A DNA stretch of 64,000 nucleotides from Paucilactobacillus oligofermentans DSM 15707 = LMG 22743 (GTDB taxonomy: Bacteria > Bacillota > Bacilli > Lactobacillales > Lactobacillaceae): contig NZ_AZFE01000031.1 in assembly GCF_001434315.1 (NCBI RefSeq), positions 147,861 to 211,860 on the forward strand, given 5' to 3'. Below the pieces are notes generated by a model that made no database searches, had not been told where the DNA came from, and worked only from the letters and a program-made list of their open reading frames with translations. A program made the position numbers and the translations under genes. Below, one piece after another: positions 1-8,483 of the stretch; the first letter of the stretch is position 1; each line of letters starts with the position of its first letter.

Positions 1-12
1 AACTATTAACAA

Positions 13-84
13 AGCGGAAGACGGGATTCGAACCCGCGACCCCCACCATGGCAAGGTGATGTTCTACCACTGAACTACTTCCGC
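13..84 (-). tRNA. tRNA-Gly (GCC)
   Basis: The reverse strand folds as a complete cloverleaf. The acceptor stem pairs GCGGAAG with CTTCCGC, the T arm carries GGTTCGAATCC, and the anticodon loop TTGCCAT gives anticodon GCC. The CCA end is not encoded. It is the most downstream of four minus-strand tRNA genes in the first 560 bases. Confidence 0.95.
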
Positions 85-286
85 AAATGCTTTGTTATCG
101 GCTATCCGACTTAAAATATATTACGCTATATCCTTAATTATGTCAACGAAATGAGGGAAGTTTATACTAAAAATCTAGTGTTTTAATAATAAACTATCAA
201 AGATATCTACTATATAGCATATTAGGAGAAAAAGAGTAAAAAAAAATGACCATCATAAGATAGTCAATTCCTTTAAAGGCGTAACA

Positions 287-359
287 TGCCGACTAGAGGA
301 TTCGAACCTCCGACCCCCTGTTTACAAGACAGGTGCTCTGCCAACTGAGCTAAGTCGGC
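287..359 (-). tRNA. tRNA-Thr (UGU)
   Basis: The reverse strand forms a cloverleaf with acceptor GCCGACT/AGTCGGC, a D arm AGCTCAGTTGGCAGAGC and anticodon loop CTTGTAA, giving anticodon UGU. The 202 bases between this gene and the Gly tRNA hold no gene that I can see. Confidence 0.95.
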
Positions 360-364
360 AATTA

Positions 365-447
365 TGCGGATGAAGGGAATCGAACCCCCACATCTAAAAG
401 ATACAAGAACCTAAATCTTGCGCGTCTGCCAGTTCCGCCACATCCGC
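365..447 (-). tRNA. tRNA-Leu (UAG)
   Basis: This is a class II tRNA of about 83 bases with a long variable arm. The acceptor is GCGGATG/CATCCGC, the anticodon stem is CAAGA/TCTTG, and the loop TTTAGGT region reads anticodon UAG. Only five bases separate it from the Thr tRNA, so the two are probably co-transcribed. Confidence 0.93.
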
Positions 448-487
448 AAATGTGTATTAAATTATTGCTTTCACTATCCGAGTGAAA

Positions 488-560
488 TGGAGGATACAGG
501 GTTCGAACCTGTGACATCCTGCTTGTAAGGCAGACGCTCTCCCAGCTGAGCTAATCCTCC
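488..560 (-). tRNA. tRNA-Val (UAC)
   Basis: The reverse strand forms a cloverleaf with acceptor GGAGGAT/ATCCTCC, D arm AGCTCAGCTGGGAGAGC and anticodon loop CTTACAA, giving anticodon UAC. It is the first gene of the tRNA cluster in transcription order. Confidence 0.95.
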
Positions 561-680
561 ATTGATCACATCGCCATAAGACAACTATATTACTTTATCA
601 TGGTCTAAAATGCTTGTCAACGGTATTTAAACACATTTCTTTGAAAAATTATAGTTTCAACCTGACGATATGAGCAAATA

Positions 681-1322
681 TTACTTAATTGCTAATTCTT
701 TAAGCTTTTCGTCAATAACAGCTAACACTGCTACTTCAGCTTCGTGACTTTCCACAAAGTTAAATTTATCGCCATCAATGGACAATTTAGGGCTCTTATC
801 ATACTTTTCAAACCATTCTGCATAACGTTCATTCAATGATTTGTAATAATCATACAAGCTTGGATCTTCATCAATTTGCTCATATGAACGCCCGCGTTTT
901 TTAATTCGTTCCAACATCGTATCAAATGAAACTTGAACACAAATTAGTAAATCAGGGTTTTTCTTTTGTGGAACTGATGGTAATTCTTCCATCATATTTT
1001 GAACTAATGACTCATGAATTTCAGCTTCAGTAGTCGTTGCACGACCAAGATCAGCATTTAATCTAAATAACAACGGATCTTCAAAAATTGAACGATCTAA
1101 CACATCAGTTGCGTGTGCCGAAGCATTCTTAATTTCTCCCAATCGTTTGTTTAAAAAATACATCTGTAATAAGAAACCATACTTCTTAGGATCTTTATAA
1201 AATAATGGCAAAATTTCATTGTCATCAACTGATTCATAAAAAGCTTGGCTATCTAAATGCTCCGCAATCATTTTCGTTAAACTAGTTTTACCAGCACCAA
1301 TTGTTCCAGATAATACAATCAT
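681..1322 (-). CDS. deoxynucleoside kinase (dAK/dGK family)
   Basis: This 213-residue cytosolic kinase phosphorylates deoxynucleosides in the salvage pathway. Visible motifs are the N-terminal P-loop GTIGAGKTS (residues 6-14), the DRS motif in VLDRSIFEDP (about residues 74-83), and the arginine-rich lid KKRGRSYEQ (about 140-148). Length and motif order fit the deoxyadenosine/deoxyguanosine kinase family of lactic acid bacteria. The start is supported by an AAGGAGA ribosome binding site. The exact base preference (dA, dG or dC) cannot be read from the sequence. The gene stands alone between the tRNA cluster and the lysine permease. Confidence 0.9.
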   Translation of the reverse strand: MIVLSGTIGAGKTSLTKMIAEHLDSQAFYESVDDNEILPLFYKDPKKYGFLLQMYFLNKRLGEIKNASAHATDVLDRSIFEDPLLFRLNADLGRATTTEAEIHESLVQNMMEELPSVPQKKNPDLLICVQVSFDTMLERIKKRGRSYEQIDEDPSLYDYYKSLNERYAEWFEKYDKSPKLSIDGDKFNFVESHEAEVAVLAVIDEKLKELAIK

Positions 1323-1408
1323 TATTAAGTCTCCTTGTTCAAATACGTCCGAATATTATTGTATCATCTTATTTTGTGTTTCGAGATTACCAGAATGTTA
1401 CAAAACTA

Positions 1409-1450
1409 AAAACAGTGATTCATCGCATTTTAAACGAAGAATCACTGCAA
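1409..1450 (-). terminator. Rho-independent terminator after lysine permease gene
   Basis: On the reverse strand the stem CAGTGATTCTTCG pairs with CGATGAATCACTG and is followed by TTTTTA. It lies directly after the stop codon of the permease gene. Confidence 0.8.
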
Positions 1451-1453
1451 TAT

Positions 1454-2923
1454 TTATTCAGAAATTGATTCTGATTTAGTTTTAGAAGTTAAATCAACAT
1501 CTTTTAGTGGAATCAAATGTGTTTTATGTCGAATTTTATAATAGAAAAATAAAATTGCAAACAATGGCACACTCATGTAGGTAAACATGATTTTAGTCCA
1601 GTCCAGTTTAGCAAAAGCTGTCATATCTTGGCCAACAATTACTAACACACATAGAACTAAAGCTAGAATTGGTCCTAACGGGAACCAAGCAGCATGATAC
1701 TTTAATTCACTCACTGAATGTCCTTGGGCAATAAAAGCGCGACGGAAACGTAAATGAGAAATTGCAATTCCGAGCCAGGCAATAAACCCAGTCAACCCAC
1801 TGGCGGCAATCAAAAACTGATAAACTTGATTACCAAATATTCCAGTTAAAAAGGTCAACGCTCCAATCACAGTGGTTGCAACCACGGCATACATTGGAAT
1901 CCCACGTAAATTAGTCAATCGGAATACTTTGGGTGCATAACCATCAAGTGAAAGTGAATACAACATTCTTGATGATGCATATAACCCTGAATTAGCAGAT
2001 GAAACCACAGCCGTTAAGATAACGGCATTCATCACACTAGCAGCAGCTGCCAAACCAGCACGTTGGAAAACCAACGTAAAGGGACTCATTGCGATGTCAG
2101 TTTCTGATGAACCAAGTAAATTAGAACTAGTGTATGGCAAAATGCATGCAATCACGAAAATTGAAAGAATATAGAAAATTAAAATCCGCCAAAAAGTTGA
2201 TTTAATTGCTTTAGGAATACTTGTCTGTGGATCATCAGATTCACCAGCAGTAATTCCGACTAGTTCAGTTCCTTGAAATGAAAATCCAGCAACTAAGAAA
2301 ACTCCCAGTATTGGTCCAAAGCCGCCCACAAACGGAGCGTCTTTAACGGTTAAGTTCGATAATCCAACTGGTTTATCACCACCCAAAATCCCAACAATAA
2401 TCAGTAATCCCACTACTAAGAAAATCACAACTGTAATAATTTTGACAATTGCCATCCAGAATTCCGCTTCACCAAAAGTGCTAACTGATAAACCATTAAT
2501 TGCAAAAATAATCACCAGCGTAATTAAACTAAAAATCCAGCTTGGAACGTTGGGTAACCAGAAATTAACAACTACGCCAGCCGTCGTTATTTCGACGGCA
2601 ATTGTAATCGCCCAATTAAACCAATAGTTCCATCCCATCGCAAATCCTAAAGCTGGATCTACAAATTTAGTGGAGTAGGCTGAAAACGAACCAGTCAGTG
2701 GCATATAAGTTGCCATCTCACCTAAACTAGTCATTAAGAAGAATACCATCATCCCCATAATTGCATACGCAACTAGTGCGCCACCTGGACCTGCTTGATG
2801 AATCACGGATCCACTGGCAATAAATAAGCCAGTTCCAATTGATCCACCTAACGCGATCATTGATAGATGTCTTGTCTTCAATCCACGCTTAACTTCGCTG
2901 TTCCCTGTATCTTGTGCTGCCAT
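1454..2923 (-). CDS. lysP: lysine-specific amino acid permease (LysP-like, APC superfamily)
   Basis: This 489-residue integral membrane protein is an amino acid:proton symporter. The N-terminal GGSIGTGLF motif after LKTRHLSMIAL, the stretch MTSLGEMATYMP, and FGEAEFWMAIVKI follow the pattern of enterobacterial LysP within the AAT family. About twelve hydrophobic segments are present. Substrate assignment to lysine is strengthened by an L-box riboswitch and terminator in its leader (about 3055-3228 and 2990-3036), so expression should fall when lysine is plentiful. An AAGGAGGAG site precedes the ATG. The gene is monocistronic, with terminators on both sides. Confidence 0.9.
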   Translation of the reverse strand: MAAQDTGNSEVKRGLKTRHLSMIALGGSIGTGLFIASGSVIHQAGPGGALVAYAIMGMMVFFLMTSLGEMATYMPLTGSFSAYSTKFVDPALGFAMGWNYWFNWAITIAVEITTAGVVVNFWLPNVPSWIFSLITLVIIFAINGLSVSTFGEAEFWMAIVKIITVVIFLVVGLLIIVGILGGDKPVGLSNLTVKDAPFVGGFGPILGVFLVAGFSFQGTELVGITAGESDDPQTSIPKAIKSTFWRILIFYILSIFVIACILPYTSSNLLGSSETDIAMSPFTLVFQRAGLAAAASVMNAVILTAVVSSANSGLYASSRMLYSLSLDGYAPKVFRLTNLRGIPMYAVVATTVIGALTFLTGIFGNQVYQFLIAASGLTGFIAWLGIAISHLRFRRAFIAQGHSVSELKYHAAWFPLGPILALVLCVLVIVGQDMTAFAKLDWTKIMFTYMSVPLFAILFFYYKIRHKTHLIPLKDVDLTSKTKSESISE

Positions 2924-2989
2924 TTTAATCTCCTCCTTGCATAAAATGCAATGTGTTTATTTGATATAAAAGAGAGAGAAATGCCAAAA

Positions 2990-3036
2990 AATAAAAAAAA
3001 GATCCTTTTGTTTGTCACGCAAACAAAAAGACCCCT
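2990..3036 (-). terminator. riboswitch-controlled terminator hairpin
   Basis: On the reverse strand a stem CTTTTTGTTTG pairs with CAAACAAAAGG around a short CGTGA loop, followed by a run of eight T. It sits between the lysine aptamer and the permease start, where an expression platform should be. Confidence 0.85.
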
Positions 3037-3054
3037 ATTATTCCGGTCAAATCG

Positions 3055-3228
3055 TCGATAGCGCCCCGCAATTATCATTGCGACAGTCCCTGATTTATTA
3101 AACCAGGGCCCAACAGAATACTAAAATAAGTAGCCTTCCATTTCGGCATGGCACCCTTTCGATAATCCTCCAACGCTTATTCCGTCTAAGACTACCTAAT
3201 GATGAGTCATGCAACCTCTTCTTTCGAT
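3055..3228 (-). promoter_or_regulatory. lysine riboswitch (L-box)
   Basis: Read on the reverse strand, the leader holds the conserved L-box blocks in order: AGAGGTTGCA, GGAGGATTATCGAAAGGG, GCCATGCCGAAATGG, TGTTGGGCCCTGG with its partner CAGGGACTGTC, and the closing GGGGCGCTATC. These match the five-helix lysine aptamer known from B. subtilis lysC. A terminator follows, so lysine binding should cause premature termination before the lysine permease gene. Confidence 0.9.
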
Positions 3229-3275
3229 ATTAAAAATAATTATACACTATTTAATTAAAACCTCAATAGATTAAA

Positions 3276-3809
3276 CTATTTTGGTTGTAGTAAACAAAAA
3301 TAATCTAGTTCCAAATTAAATTGGTTTTCGTTCAAATTATTTGGTAGCTCACAAGGCTCAAATTTCATTCGTTTTAATACCGCTTTCGATGCTAAGTTAT
3401 TAGTATGAGCCCCTGCATAAAGCACCGTAAACTTAGTTTCATCAAAATAAGCAACTATTAATTGAGTTAGCGCTTCACTCATTAATCCTTGTTGTCGCGA
3501 TTCACGACGAAGTACAAAGCCAATTTCACATTCTCGGTTTGAATACTGATAATCCACTAAATACATTCGATAAAATACAACTAACCCCACTACTGTTTTC
3601 GCTTGTTTATCTCTTAAAATATAAACAACTGAACTGGGTGTTTTGGATAACATTGTTAATGCCAATATCCGTTCCGGATTTGAAGTTGGCAGCTTCAATC
3701 CACTAGTGACATTAAGCTCTTGATCTTCAAACATTGCCGAAAGGTCTTCAATATCAGCTAATGAAAATTTAGTAAGTACTAACCGTTCTGTCAGATACGT
3801 ATCTTCCAT
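3276..3809 (-). CDS. GNAT-family N-acetyltransferase (RimJ/RimL-like)
   Basis: This 177-residue protein resembles acetyl-CoA dependent acetyltransferases of the RimJ/RimL type. It opens with the typical TERLVLTKFSLADIEDL strand-helix pattern, has an ECEIGFVLRRESRQQGLMSEAL stretch whose RRESRQQGLMSEA part (about residues 101-113) fits the acetyl-CoA pyrophosphate loop, and ends with the late motif NLASKAVLKRMKF. The substrate is unknown; ribosomal proteins, antibiotics or small metabolites are all possible. It is transcribed alone, just upstream of the lysine riboswitch but with its own stop before it. Confidence 0.8.
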   Translation of the reverse strand: MEDTYLTERLVLTKFSLADIEDLSAMFEDQELNVTSGLKLPTSNPERILALTMLSKTPSSVVYILRDKQAKTVVGLVVFYRMYLVDYQYSNRECEIGFVLRRESRQQGLMSEALTQLIVAYFDETKFTVLYAGAHTNNLASKAVLKRMKFEPCELPNNLNENQFNLELDYFCLLQPK

Positions 3810-3836
3810 AAGATATAAACTCCTAGCTAATAATAA

Positions 3837-3879
3837 TGCCCCATAATTATTAGCTTTAAACTCTAATAATTATGGAGCA
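3837..3879 (-). terminator. hairpin terminator after pspC-like gene
   Basis: A 17-base near-perfect stem (TGCTCCATAATTATTAG with CTAATAATTATGGGGCA) lies 40 bases after the PspC gene. The T tract on the reverse strand is interrupted (TTATTATT), so strength is uncertain. Confidence 0.5.
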
Positions 3880-3919
3880 TTTGTATTTATTTCATTAATT
3901 TAAACCAGGTATTACTTAA

Positions 3920-4111
3920 TTAAGCATCTGCTTCTGGCATTACCACTGCGGCAATAATGTAAATTAAACCTAATGGAAAGAACCCAGTAAAGACCATTGC
4001 GGCTGCATAGAAGATTCTAATCATCGCTGCATCCCAACCATAGTGTTCTGCAAAGCCACCACAAACGCCTGCTAGTACTTTATCATGAGAACGATGTAAT
4101 TTGTTATTCAT
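3920..4111 (-). CDS. PspC-domain membrane protein
   Basis: This small protein of about 63 residues carries a PspC domain, seen in KVLAGVCGGFAEHYGWD followed by one hydrophobic segment with FFPLGLIYIIAAVVMP. PspC proteins sit in the membrane and are linked to envelope-stress responses, but what this short form does in lactobacilli is not settled. I start at the second possible methionine (MNNKLHRS) because GGAGGTG lies seven bases upstream of it; a longer frame begins five codons earlier without a site. Confidence 0.85.
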   Translation of the reverse strand: MNNKLHRSHDKVLAGVCGGFAEHYGWDAAMIRIFYAAAMVFTGFFPLGLIYIIAAVVMPEADA

Positions 4112-4185
4112 TTCAAGCACCTCCAATTAAGCTAATTTTATTACTATATAAATCATAGCATAACTAGTGTCTACTACCAAATGAT

Positions 4186-4851
4186 TTAAACTTCGGAATT
4201 AGCGACAAACTTCCATTTTTTAAGAATTGGCGCTAACCAGACATATAACCATTCAGATACTTGTAACCAAGCATAAGCTAATAAAATTGCCGCAATTGTA
4301 TCACTTGGGTAATGAGCAAATAGGTACACTCGTGAAATTGCTAATAGAATCAAGAAGATTACCAATATTGCTGATAATAAGAAACGTTTAACACTACTTT
4401 GAATCAATGGAACTACAATAATAAATAAAATAGCAATTACTAAAAACATTCCAAATACGTGCCCACTTGGGAAACTATAACCATCATCAGCTTTTAAATG
4501 TTGTACTGGACGAGCCCGCTTAACAATTTCCTTTAATAGATAGGCAACAATATCACCACCCGCAACGGTCCCTAAAGCCCATATTGCTGGAATTTTATAT
4601 TTAAATCCCCAGAGTAGAAATGCTAATATGACTGTATAAACAATCGCTAATTTCGGCTCACCCAGAAACGACACGATCGTCATTAACTTATCGCGAAAGC
4701 CAGTTTGTGTGGTTACAAAAAATCCTTGAATCAATGAATCTACTAGTTGAAATACAACTGAATTAAACATTACTAAACACGCAATGATAACTACAAAGAT
4801 CCCTGACCACAGGAATCGTTTAATTCGATCTTGATCTTGTTCAATAAACAT
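4186..4851 (-). CDS. PAP2-family membrane phosphatase
   Basis: This 221-residue membrane protein has the three-part signature of the type 2 phosphatidic acid phosphatase family: KRARP (about residues 111-115), PSGH (about 127-130) and SRVYLFAHYPSD (about 169-180). About six hydrophobic segments surround these motifs, placing the active site on the outer membrane face. Likely substrates are lipid phosphates such as phosphatidylglycerol phosphate or undecaprenyl pyrophosphate; the sequence does not decide. It is a single gene preceded by a GGGGG ribosome binding site. Confidence 0.88.
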   Translation of the reverse strand: MFIEQDQDRIKRFLWSGIFVVIIACLVMFNSVVFQLVDSLIQGFFVTTQTGFRDKLMTIVSFLGEPKLAIVYTVILAFLLWGFKYKIPAIWALGTVAGGDIVAYLLKEIVKRARPVQHLKADDGYSFPSGHVFGMFLVIAILFIIVVPLIQSSVKRFLLSAILVIFLILLAISRVYLFAHYPSDTIAAILLAYAWLQVSEWLYVWLAPILKKWKFVANSEV

Positions 4852-4928
4852 TTTAGTGCCCCCAAATAATTAGTTAGTCTTATCTTAGCATAGGTGACTA
4901 TAAAATTTTTCTCAACTTTTAGTTAAGA

Positions 4929-5387
4929 TTATATTTTTCGCAAAAAATTAGTCCTAAAATATAGCGAAAATTTATGATATAACTCACCTAACACAAATCC
5001 CATTGCCAGTGCACCGGCAATTACGATGACCTGGGCACAAAACGACCAGGCAGTTTGCGTATTCCCAATCGCAAAATTACGTACCATTTGATACGACTGC
5101 CCTCCAGGGACAAAGGAAACCAGGCTAGGAATATTAAAAATCATCATTGGCATTTTTTTGTACTTGGCTGCATACAGACTTGCCACACTAATTAAAAAGG
5201 CCGCCACCAAATTACCAAACGCAATCCCAACGCCTAAATGACTCATGGCTAAATAAATCCCCCATGATCCAGCGCCAATTAATCCAGCAACGTTAAATGC
5301 CTGATGCGGAATATTTAGTATAATACCGAAACAAATTGTGGCAATATAGGCCATAATCAGTTGAAAAATCATATTATCAAGTATCAT
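4929..5387 (-). CDS. threonine/serine exporter family, small subunit (YjjB/DUF3815-like)
   Basis: This 152-residue protein has four to five hydrophobic segments and the pattern FVPGGQSYQMVRN seen in the C-terminal half of ThrE-type exporters (YjjB in E. coli). It overlaps in function with the preceding gene, which supplies the other half; its own ribosome binding site lies inside the ten-base gap. In E. coli the YjjPB pair exports succinate, while ThrE homologues export threonine and serine. Substrate here is therefore open. Confidence 0.82.
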   Translation of the reverse strand: MILDNMIFQLIMAYIATICFGIILNIPHQAFNVAGLIGAGSWGIYLAMSHLGVGIAFGNLVAAFLISVASLYAAKYKKMPMMIFNIPSLVSFVPGGQSYQMVRNFAIGNTQTAWSFCAQVIVIAGALAMGFVLGELYHKFSLYFRTNFLRKI

Positions 5388-5397
5388 TGGCTTCCTC

Positions 5398-6153
5398 CTA
5401 AATAAAATTCAACACGCAGACAATGCCACCAGCAATGGCAACGGCAGAAATCAGCGCTTCAAATGCTCGTGCCGGTCCGCTAATCAGATTACCACTAACT
5501 AGGTCCCTGACAGCGTTCGTAATTGGTACACCGGGAACTAACGGCATGATACCGCCAATAATAATATTATCAAAATGAACACCGAGACCAATTTTAACAG
5601 CAATCGCAGCCAAAATACCGATTATAAATGATGCAAAAAACTCGCTTAAAAATTGAACCTTAAATTTATGATTTAAAAAATAAAAAATAGCAAAGCCAAT
5701 TCCACCAACGACAAATCCCGCTGGAGCATCAACATATTCATGAGTAAAAATAATTAATAAAACTGCACTCAACATAGCAGCGGCCAAAAACCGAATCCAA
5801 AAAGGAAAAGTCGCAGTTTCATTATCGATTCGATCCAACAATCTTACTAATTCTGGTAAATCAATCTCCCGTTGAGCGAATTTTCGCGATAATTCATTAA
5901 CTCGCGCTACTTTATCTAAATCAATTGTACGATGATCAATACTTGCCACTTGGGCATTCGGATGATTATCAATTGAGATTACAATACCTGTAACCGTTAC
6001 AAACATTTGAGCATTTTTAACACCAGCATTAAACGCAATGCGCTGCATCGTGTCGATAACTCTGGCCATTTCTGACCCATTTTCGATTAAAATTCTACCT
6101 GCTTGTAAACAAGCATTTAAAATATGTGTTTGTTTATCAAAACCCATATCCAT
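5398..6153 (-). CDS. threonine/serine exporter family, large subunit (YjjP/DUF1212-like)
   Basis: This 251-residue protein begins with a soluble domain of about 120 residues (ILNACLQAGRILIENGSEM, typical for DUF1212) and continues with hydrophobic segments containing PLVPGVPITNAVRDLVSGN. It is the N-terminal half of a split ThrE exporter. The YjjB-like gene follows after ten bases, so the two form an operon and probably one transporter complex. The start follows AAAGGTGG. The substrate may be an amino acid or a dicarboxylate. Confidence 0.85.
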   Translation of the reverse strand: MDMGFDKQTHILNACLQAGRILIENGSEMARVIDTMQRIAFNAGVKNAQMFVTVTGIVISIDNHPNAQVASIDHRTIDLDKVARVNELSRKFAQREIDLPELVRLLDRIDNETATFPFWIRFLAAAMLSAVLLIIFTHEYVDAPAGFVVGGIGFAIFYFLNHKFKVQFLSEFFASFIIGILAAIAVKIGLGVHFDNIIIGGIMPLVPGVPITNAVRDLVSGNLISGPARAFEALISAVAIAGGIVCVLNFI

Positions 6154-6211
6154 GTAATCTCACCACCTTTAATTTGTCATCTTTTATTTTAGCTTAGTTT
6201 GTTCAACATGA

Positions 6212-6250
6212 AAACAAAAAAACTCCCAAAGCCGGACGGCTTTGGGAGTT
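6212..6250 (-). terminator. Rho-independent terminator after cold-shock gene
   Basis: A perfect stem CTCCCAAAGCC/GGCTTTGGGAG with a four-base loop is followed on the reverse strand by TTTTTTTGTTTT. Confidence 0.92.
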
Positions 6251-6265
6251 AAGGATTAATTAAAA

Positions 6266-6466
6266 TTAAGCCTTGTTTACGTTAACTGCTTGTGGTCCAC
6301 GGTCGCTTTCTTCTACGTCGAAAGTTACTGCTTGGCCTTCATCAAGAGTCTTGAATCCGTCACCTTGGATAGCTGAGAAATGTACGAATACATCATTGCC
6401 ATCTTCGCGAGTAATAAAACCAAAACCTTTATCTGCGTTAAACCATTTTACTGTTCCTTGTTCCAT
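6266..6466 (-). CDS. csp: cold-shock protein (CspA family)
   Basis: This 66-residue protein is a single OB-fold cold-shock domain that binds single-stranded nucleic acid. Both RNA-binding motifs are present: KGFGFI (RNP1, residues 13-18) and DVFVHFSAI (RNP2, about residues 25-33). A longer open frame reaches 20 codons upstream, but AGGAGG stands directly before the codon for MEQGTVKWF, so that is the start. The gene has a long structured leader and a strong terminator, so it is monocistronic. Confidence 0.96.
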   Translation of the reverse strand: MEQGTVKWFNADKGFGFITREDGNDVFVHFSAIQGDGFKTLDEGQAVTFDVEESDRGPQAVNVNKA

Positions 6467-6595
6467 GTTGAAAATCCTCCTGTGCAATTGCACGTACGTT
6501 TTTTTGTAATTCATGTTCCGGTGCAAATTGGGGATATTCCAAACAATGAAACGATCGAACCAAAATTACCTTACTTAAACTACAAGACATAGTAT
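6467..6595 (-). promoter_or_regulatory. cold-shock mRNA leader with alternative pairing elements
   Basis: The leader is over 100 bases long, as is usual for csp mRNAs. Read on the reverse strand, a perfect palindrome GTGCAATTGCAC (6482-6493) touches the AGGAGG ribosome binding site, and an upstream CAATTTGCAC (6521-6530) can pair with its first half. Two exclusive pairings are therefore possible. Whether this acts as a temperature switch is inference. Confidence 0.45.
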
Positions 6596-6692
6596 AGCAT
6601 ACCAATTTTTAAAAAGATAGCTGATAACCACGACTTTATTAAGAAAAATGATATTTTTTAAGGTTAGCATGTAAGTTAACTAATTATCAGTC

Positions 6693-7340
6693 TTATTGAA
6701 CAAAAATATTATGGGCTGCTTTAAATGAAATATTAATTTGATCACCGTCAACAAGCCGTTTAACAATTATGGGTCCCTCAAATGGTTCATGTTTCAGCAC
6801 TTCAATTTTGGTATGAGCCATTACGCCAAGATCATGTAAATAAATTAATAAATCATGATTATCAATAATTCTTGCAATTTCAACTGTTTGACCATCCACA
6901 ACATCTGCTAAAACGGCATTTGAGCTTTCTGGATAATTACCATCCTCATCCGGAATCACACCACCGTGTGGACAAAACTCTGGTTTACCTAAAAAGGTAT
7001 ATAGTGCAGCAGCTAACTTATCACTGGTTTGATGCTCCAATACTTCCGCTTCTGAATGAACGTCAGCAACCTCATACTTTAAATCATCAACCAAGAAGGT
7101 CTCCCATAAACGATGTTTTCTCACTAGCTCAATAGCCAATTGATGACCTAATTCAGTCAATGTAATCCCAGCATATGGTTCATGAATCACTAATTTTTCT
7201 TCAACCATCTTCGCAACCATTTCAGTAACTGATCCTGCTGCAACATCTAACCCGATGGCGATTTCTTTATTTGAAATCTTTCGTTCCGTCCCACCTAGTT
7301 CAAAAATAATTTTGATATAGTCTTCTTTCATCGGTGTCAT
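6693..7340 (-). CDS. DtxR/MntR-family metal-dependent repressor
   Basis: This 215-residue regulator has an N-terminal winged helix (MKEDYIKIIFELGG, with KEIAIGLDVAAGSVTEMVAKM as recognition region), a dimerisation and metal-binding domain (VLEHQTSDKLAAAL and CPHGGVIP), and a C-terminal SH3-like FeoA domain. This is the three-domain layout of DtxR/MntR proteins, which bind DNA with Mn(II) or Fe(II). Upstream AAGGAG lies unusually far (15 bases) from the ATG. A cation exporter gene is divergent 200 bases away and could be a target. Confidence 0.87.
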   Translation of the reverse strand: MTPMKEDYIKIIFELGGTERKISNKEIAIGLDVAAGSVTEMVAKMVEEKLVIHEPYAGITLTELGHQLAIELVRKHRLWETFLVDDLKYEVADVHSEAEVLEHQTSDKLAAALYTFLGKPEFCPHGGVIPDEDGNYPESSNAVLADVVDGQTVEIARIIDNHDLLIYLHDLGVMAHTKIEVLKHEPFEGPIIVKRLVDGDQINISFKAAHNIFVQ

Positions 7341-7541
7341 AAGTTTAATTCGTAATTCTCCTTAGTTGTTCTTATATGATAGAATAAGCATATATATTCA
7401 ATCGTGTTATTGTATTCAAGTTGCAAATAGCATATCATAATATTTAAGTTAGGACTACCTAAAAATAATTTCAACATAGATAATATTGCGTCATCAGGAT
7501 AATTTACATAAACAAATCAACTAACTAGTGGAGGCTAAGTT

Positions 7542-8441
7542 GTGAAAGAGCAAATAACGGGTAAAAGATTTTTATGGGTAACAGTTCTTAATTTAATTAT
7601 TACTTTTGTTGAAATTATTGGGGGCTTATTTTCCGGTAGTCTAGCATTACTTTCTGATGCTTTCCATAACTTGGGTGATTCGCTATCAATTATGCTTGGT
7701 TTCTTTGCTCAATTAATTGGGAAGCGACCTGAAACTGAACGTCAAACTTATGGCTATCGACGAGCTGAAATATTGTCTGCCTTACTTAACGCCCTATTTT
7801 TAATTATCGTTTCGGCTTTTCTCCTTATTGAAGCAATTAAACGTTTTTCAAGACCATCAACCATTGATGGTCCAGTGATGTTAACCGTGGCAGTGATTGG
7901 ATTGCTAGCTAATTTAATTTCAGCCTTACTTCTCCATAAAGGTAGCAAAGGTAGTTTAAATATAAAGGCCACATACTTACACATTCTGAGCGATTCATTA
8001 TCATCAGTTGGGGTAATTATTGGGGCTATCATCGTCACCATTTGGCACATTGATTGGATTGATCCGCTATTAACGATTGCGGTTGCCATTTTCATTTGCT
8101 TTGAAGCTTGGCCAATCATCAAACAAACTGTTACTATCCTAATGCAAGCATCCCCAAAATTAGACTATGATAGCATTAAGCAAGATATCGTTAATATTGA
8201 AGATGTTAATTCCGTCCATCACGTTCATGCTTGGATGATTGATGAACATCGAATTATCTTTTCAGCACATATTAACGTTTGTGATTTACCTATTAGTCAG
8301 GTAGAACCAATTTATATTAAAATAGAAACCCTGTTAAAAGATAAATATGACATTGGTCATGTCACTATTCAAGCAGAAGTCGGCCGTGGAATCGATGAAA
8401 CATTATTTAATACTCCCGCTGACAAAAATGAAGATCAATAA
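7542..8441 (+). CDS. cation diffusion facilitator, CzcD/ZnT type
   Basis: This 299-residue membrane antiporter exports divalent cations in exchange for protons. Six hydrophobic segments are followed by a cytosolic domain with HHVHAWMIDEHRIIFSAH. The metal site pairs are SDAFHNLGDS in segment 2 and LHILSDSLSS in segment 5, the HxxxD form typical of Zn/Cd/Co carriers rather than the DxxxD form of many manganese carriers. Translation begins at GTG behind GTGGAGG. The gene is divergent from the DtxR/MntR-type regulator. Confidence 0.9.
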   Translation: MKEQITGKRFLWVTVLNLIITFVEIIGGLFSGSLALLSDAFHNLGDSLSIMLGFFAQLIGKRPETERQTYGYRRAEILSALLNALFLIIVSAFLLIEAIKRFSRPSTIDGPVMLTVAVIGLLANLISALLLHKGSKGSLNIKATYLHILSDSLSSVGVIIGAIIVTIWHIDWIDPLLTIAVAIFICFEAWPIIKQTVTILMQASPKLDYDSIKQDIVNIEDVNSVHHVHAWMIDEHRIIFSAHINVCDLPISQVEPIYIKIETLLKDKYDIGHVTIQAEVGRGIDETLFNTPADKNEDQ

Positions 8442-8445
8442 ATAT

Positions 8446-8483
8446 TAGTTCAAAATTCAAGTTAGAATTTTGAACTATTTTTT
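8446..8483 (+). terminator. terminator after CDF exporter
   Basis: The stem TAGTTCAAAATTC pairs with GAATTTTGAACTA and is followed by TTTTTTC, five bases after the stop codon. Confidence 0.85.
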
